This document shows, piece by piece, positions 61,076 to 64,000 of a DNA stretch of 64,000 nt. The stretch is from Argyresthia goedartella. Its lineage: Eukaryota; Arthropoda; Insecta; Lepidoptera; Argyresthiidae. Numbering within the stretch: the stretch's first letter is position 1; the number at the start of each line of letters is the position of its first letter. The position numbers and the translations under genes are program-made. The DNA lies in contig OX463816.1 of NCBI GenBank assembly GCA_949825045.1, forward strand, positions 14,193,579 through 14,257,578. Reading direction: 5' to 3'. The notes beneath the pieces were generated by a model that had not been told where the DNA came from, did no database searches, and saw only the letters and a list, made by a program, of their open reading frames with translations.

Positions 61076-61140
61076 ACTAACACGAAGGCTAAAAGGGGCT
61101 TCGCTTTGCTCATCCCTTGAGCCTTCACCTACGCTGGCCC
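61076..61140 (-). repeat. Stem-loop repeat, copy 4
   Basis: Outer stem GAAGGCT (61084-61090) pairs with AGCCTTC (61120-61126). Inner AAGGG pairs with CCCTT. The loop on the minus strand is TGAGCAAAGCGAAG. Flanking CACCTACGCTGGCC corresponds to CACCTAAGCTACCG in copy 3. Confidence 0.75.
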
Positions 61141-61683
61141 ACCACTTTGCCAAAATTTCCTCTAAATATGTAAATATGTATATTTACCCATTTTTTAACC
61201 ATTATAAATTTTAACTACATTTTTACTATTGTATATTTTTCCACATAATGTTTTCCAAGTTTTTGGATTTAGAACTTATTTCAAATGACTTTAAGTATTT
61301 TGAAATATTATTTTTAATAAAGTTTATATTTTTCGTGGAGTATGGCTCAATCTTACTCATATTCGGGTAAAGGCCCGTGCCTCTCGGTGGGGACATTTAT
61401 GGGCTACATTTATATTATTTATTATTTATTTTAATATATAGATACCCAATTTATCCCATTCATTCAATACATCCTCTAATAGTTGAAAGGAATGGTCACA
61501 ACAGAAAACCTGAAAATGTATGTCTCGAGAATGATTTTCTGCTTATCGACACTACCCAGAGGTCACTTGCCGTGACACACTGTGGACCGTGGGCTCCAAG
61601 GTTTCCCTTCAGACTTGTGATCAACGATCGCTCCAAACTACCTTACTTATAAATATCGTTAAAGGAATATCTCCTGTATTTTA

Positions 61684-63148
61684 CAGGGTGTCCCATAAGT
61701 CATGTCCCACAGCGACACCGAAGGTAGACCTACCTTAAATGGATCTAAAAGTCTAAAATGACCTCAGTTAAAGTTGTATGTAATCCTAGATATCATCGGT
61801 TAGAGCTTTTATTCAAATTCACCATTTTTTACACTGTAAGTGCCAGCCATTTTTTGAATAGCACTCTCTTATAGTTATTTTTTTTAAGTCTACGCTATCG
61901 TTATTTTGTAATACCTAATGTAGAATACTAGAAATGGATGAACTTACTTACATCTTCAGAAAAAACATTCGACTTCGCTTTTGATCAGCTGCCGTAAAAT
62001 GCTACACTAGACATGGTAAGAGAAAATACCTTCGCAAACTTGCCTATACTACGCCAATACAGGAATGGTACAACACTTGAATTATAATGCCATGACAGAC
62101 AACATAATGTAAACTTCACTCTTCAAACGGGGCTCCGCTTAGTACGAAAGGTAAAAGAACAACAATGTCTCACTTTTTCATTACTTTTAACATGTATGAG
62201 AGCCAATAAGAAAGATTAATTAGGTTAAGAGTTTGAAACTAAAACCTAAGGAAAAAACATAAAATAAATCGGATTTAATGCTGCCGAAAGCTCTGCCAAG
62301 TGCCACAGGTTCTACCTTAAACCTCGCTAATTCAATTAGTTTAGTTGTGACGCCTCTGGAAACGGTGTCACTAACTGATCTCTTCATTTCTTTTGCACTC
62401 ATACATCTTAAAATATTATAAAAGTCGGTTGAAAATTGGAAGCTATGTGTTATTGTTTCACCTTTCTTACTAGACGGAGCCCCAATTAGATGAATAAAGG
62501 AGGCATTAATTATTCTTTATAGCACGATAGTCTAAATTTTGTACCATTTCTGAATTGGCATAGCATAGGCAAGTTTTGGAATGTATTTTCTTATACCATG
62601 TCTAGTAATATTTTTTCATGGCAGCTTATCAAAAGGTGAAGTCAATGTTTTGCTGAAGATTTAAGTCAAGACAAAGGTTATCCATTTCTAGTATTCTACA
62701 TTAGGTATCGAAAAAATAACACTTGTGTCGTCTTATGTATTATTCTTGATAGCGTCGGCTTAAAAGGCTTACATTATCTAAGAAGTTGGTAATTTAAATT
62801 TATTTATTTATTTATTCGTATGCCAGTTTGTGTAGTAGTAACGTCACAGGCAAATATCCAAATTTTTTAACCAGTTGGTTGCGTCGTTTGTAAGGGTGAT
62901 GAAATCATCGGGATCTCTAGGGTAAGCTATCCCGCAGAGGGTACTCACGCACTATGTGGTAGTTATGTCTGGAATTCGGCACCGTAGTCGCAGCTTGGGG
63001 AGGAGAGGAGGGAATTTAAATAAAACCTTTTAAATCGACGATATCGACGATAAAATATGCAACTTTTACCGAGGTCATGTTGTTTTGATGCTCCTAAGGC
63101 AGGGTTGCCTAAAGTGTCACTGTGGGACATGACTTATGGAACACCCTG
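61684..63148. mobile_element. Long-arm foldback element with TA target
   Basis: Ends CAGGGTGTCCCATAAGTCAT and CAGGGTGTTCCATAAGTCAT, both continuing GTCCCACAG. TA is on both sides. The two halves are inverted copies of each other far inward: TACCTAATGTAGAATACTAG at 61911 against its complement near 62695, ACTAGACATGGTA, AAACTTGCCTAT and GGGGCTCCG. The right arm has ~250 bp of extra sequence with a (TTTA)n run. No transposase seen. Confidence 0.75.
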
Positions 63149-63149
63149 T

Positions 63150-64000
63150 AGGCCACGATGACGATGATACAGTCGTATCGTATAGCTCTGTCCCTCACTT
63201 ACCAACGACACAACACGATAATTATGACTTTATCATAAAAGCAGCCGATGAGTTCACAACCAAAATGAACTTACAAACTTCCACAAACTTAAATTAATTC
63301 ATTAAGGAAATGGAGTGGTGAATTCTTAATGCCAGTCAATTACTGAGTTGAAAAACTAGACTACCGAGCCTCGGAGCTCGAACTCAGAATAATTTGGAAT
63401 GGAATAACTTGCCAATTAAATTATTTTAAGATTGATTGCGGAAGTCTAGATTAAGTACATAAAGAATACATTATAACTATAGTCTACAGATGCAAACTAC
63501 CTATAATTTGGTTACAAGACTGGAGAACACAATGGATTGAATGAATCAATAAAATGATAAAATTTTACTTCTAATATTTGATGAAAAGGGTTATTATTGA
63601 TAAGAGCGAACGTCAAACATGAAGCATACTTCCAATGACAGATGATAAACTTTTCTTTATTCATTGGGCTTATGAAAACAAAAAAAAGTTAAAAAGCCAT
63701 GAAACCTTTCGATAGAAAGTTGTCGTCTCCATTCTAAGACCTCGTTGAGTTCGACAGATTATTTCTCTGGCGGCAATCGGCAAAGGAAATTTATATCATG
63801 CTCTTTGTGTGGAGTGAGCATTAACGCCTTGTGAAGTCAGGGAGAGAATGTCTTTGGCTTTGATGCTCGGGTGATATGAAAAAGGAAAGTTGCTAATTAA
63901 CTTATCATAAGGAAATATGCAATAGCAAAAAAATCCTTTCGGTCGTCTTATCTATAGTCCGTGTATACCTCTGTCATGCACGCAAACTTGTATGCACATA
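63150..64000. other. No gene seen
   Basis: AT-rich sequence with no recognised repeat or ORF. Confidence 0.4.

Overview
The window reads as a piece of an insect nuclear genome, most likely a moth or butterfly (Lepidoptera). The composition is AT-rich. There are no bacterial-style operons. Most recognisable coding sequence belongs to transposable elements: RTE, CR1/Jockey-type and other LINEs, Ty3/gypsy and BEL/Pao LTR elements, a DIRS fragment, an intact DD37D (maT-type) mariner, long-inverted-repeat DNA elements and three tRNA-derived SINE families. Several dispersed repeats (the GGTTCCGTACC...CGCACTTGGCCGG repeat, and a SINE carrying AAAACATCGTGAG) are ones I associate with Lepidoptera. Family names rest on motif recognition, not on searches.

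Layout. 0-3 kb: dispersed repeats, a degenerate ~170-bp tandem array, a long-inverted-repeat element holding an RTE tail, and the first of four covarying stem-loop repeats. 3.3-4.4 kb: an unbroken 361-codon transposase-derived ORF that has lost catalytic residues. 7.3-10.1 kb: a LINE inserted in an older repeat. 13.2-15.0 kb: a CR1-type LINE. 15.5-23.05 kb: a dead Ty3/gypsy element (minus strand, both LTRs present) with a LINE inserted in its integrase. 25.4-27.65 kb: a clean two-exon gene candidate on the minus strand with start context, GT-AG intron, stop and poly(A) signal; it encodes a 130-residue protein I do not recognise. 28.6-31.9 kb: a full-length maT element immediately followed by another inverted-repeat element that itself hosts a LINE. 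32-42 kb: SINEs, old repeats, a twin-primed RTE copy and a second copy of the LINE seen in the gypsy element. 44.16-51.04 kb: a scrambled BEL/Pao element. 51-64 kb: LINE, DIRS, SINE and foldback-element fragments.

The most interesting structures are: (1) the BEL/Pao composite, where inverted, deleted and filler-containing segments lie between two nearly identical outer LTRs and a candidate 5-bp target duplication, as if a rearranged cDNA had integrated as one unit; (2) a dispersed stem-loop repeat whose stems vary with pairing kept while the loop stays constant; (3) the two-exon gene; (4) two SINE families with different tRNA-like heads that share a 3' domain; and (5) an RTE copy with the exact geometry of twin priming.

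No CRISPR array, rRNA, free-standing tRNA gene or confidently known host gene was seen. Strand and nesting are reliable where both junctions are visible; family ages and activity are inference.
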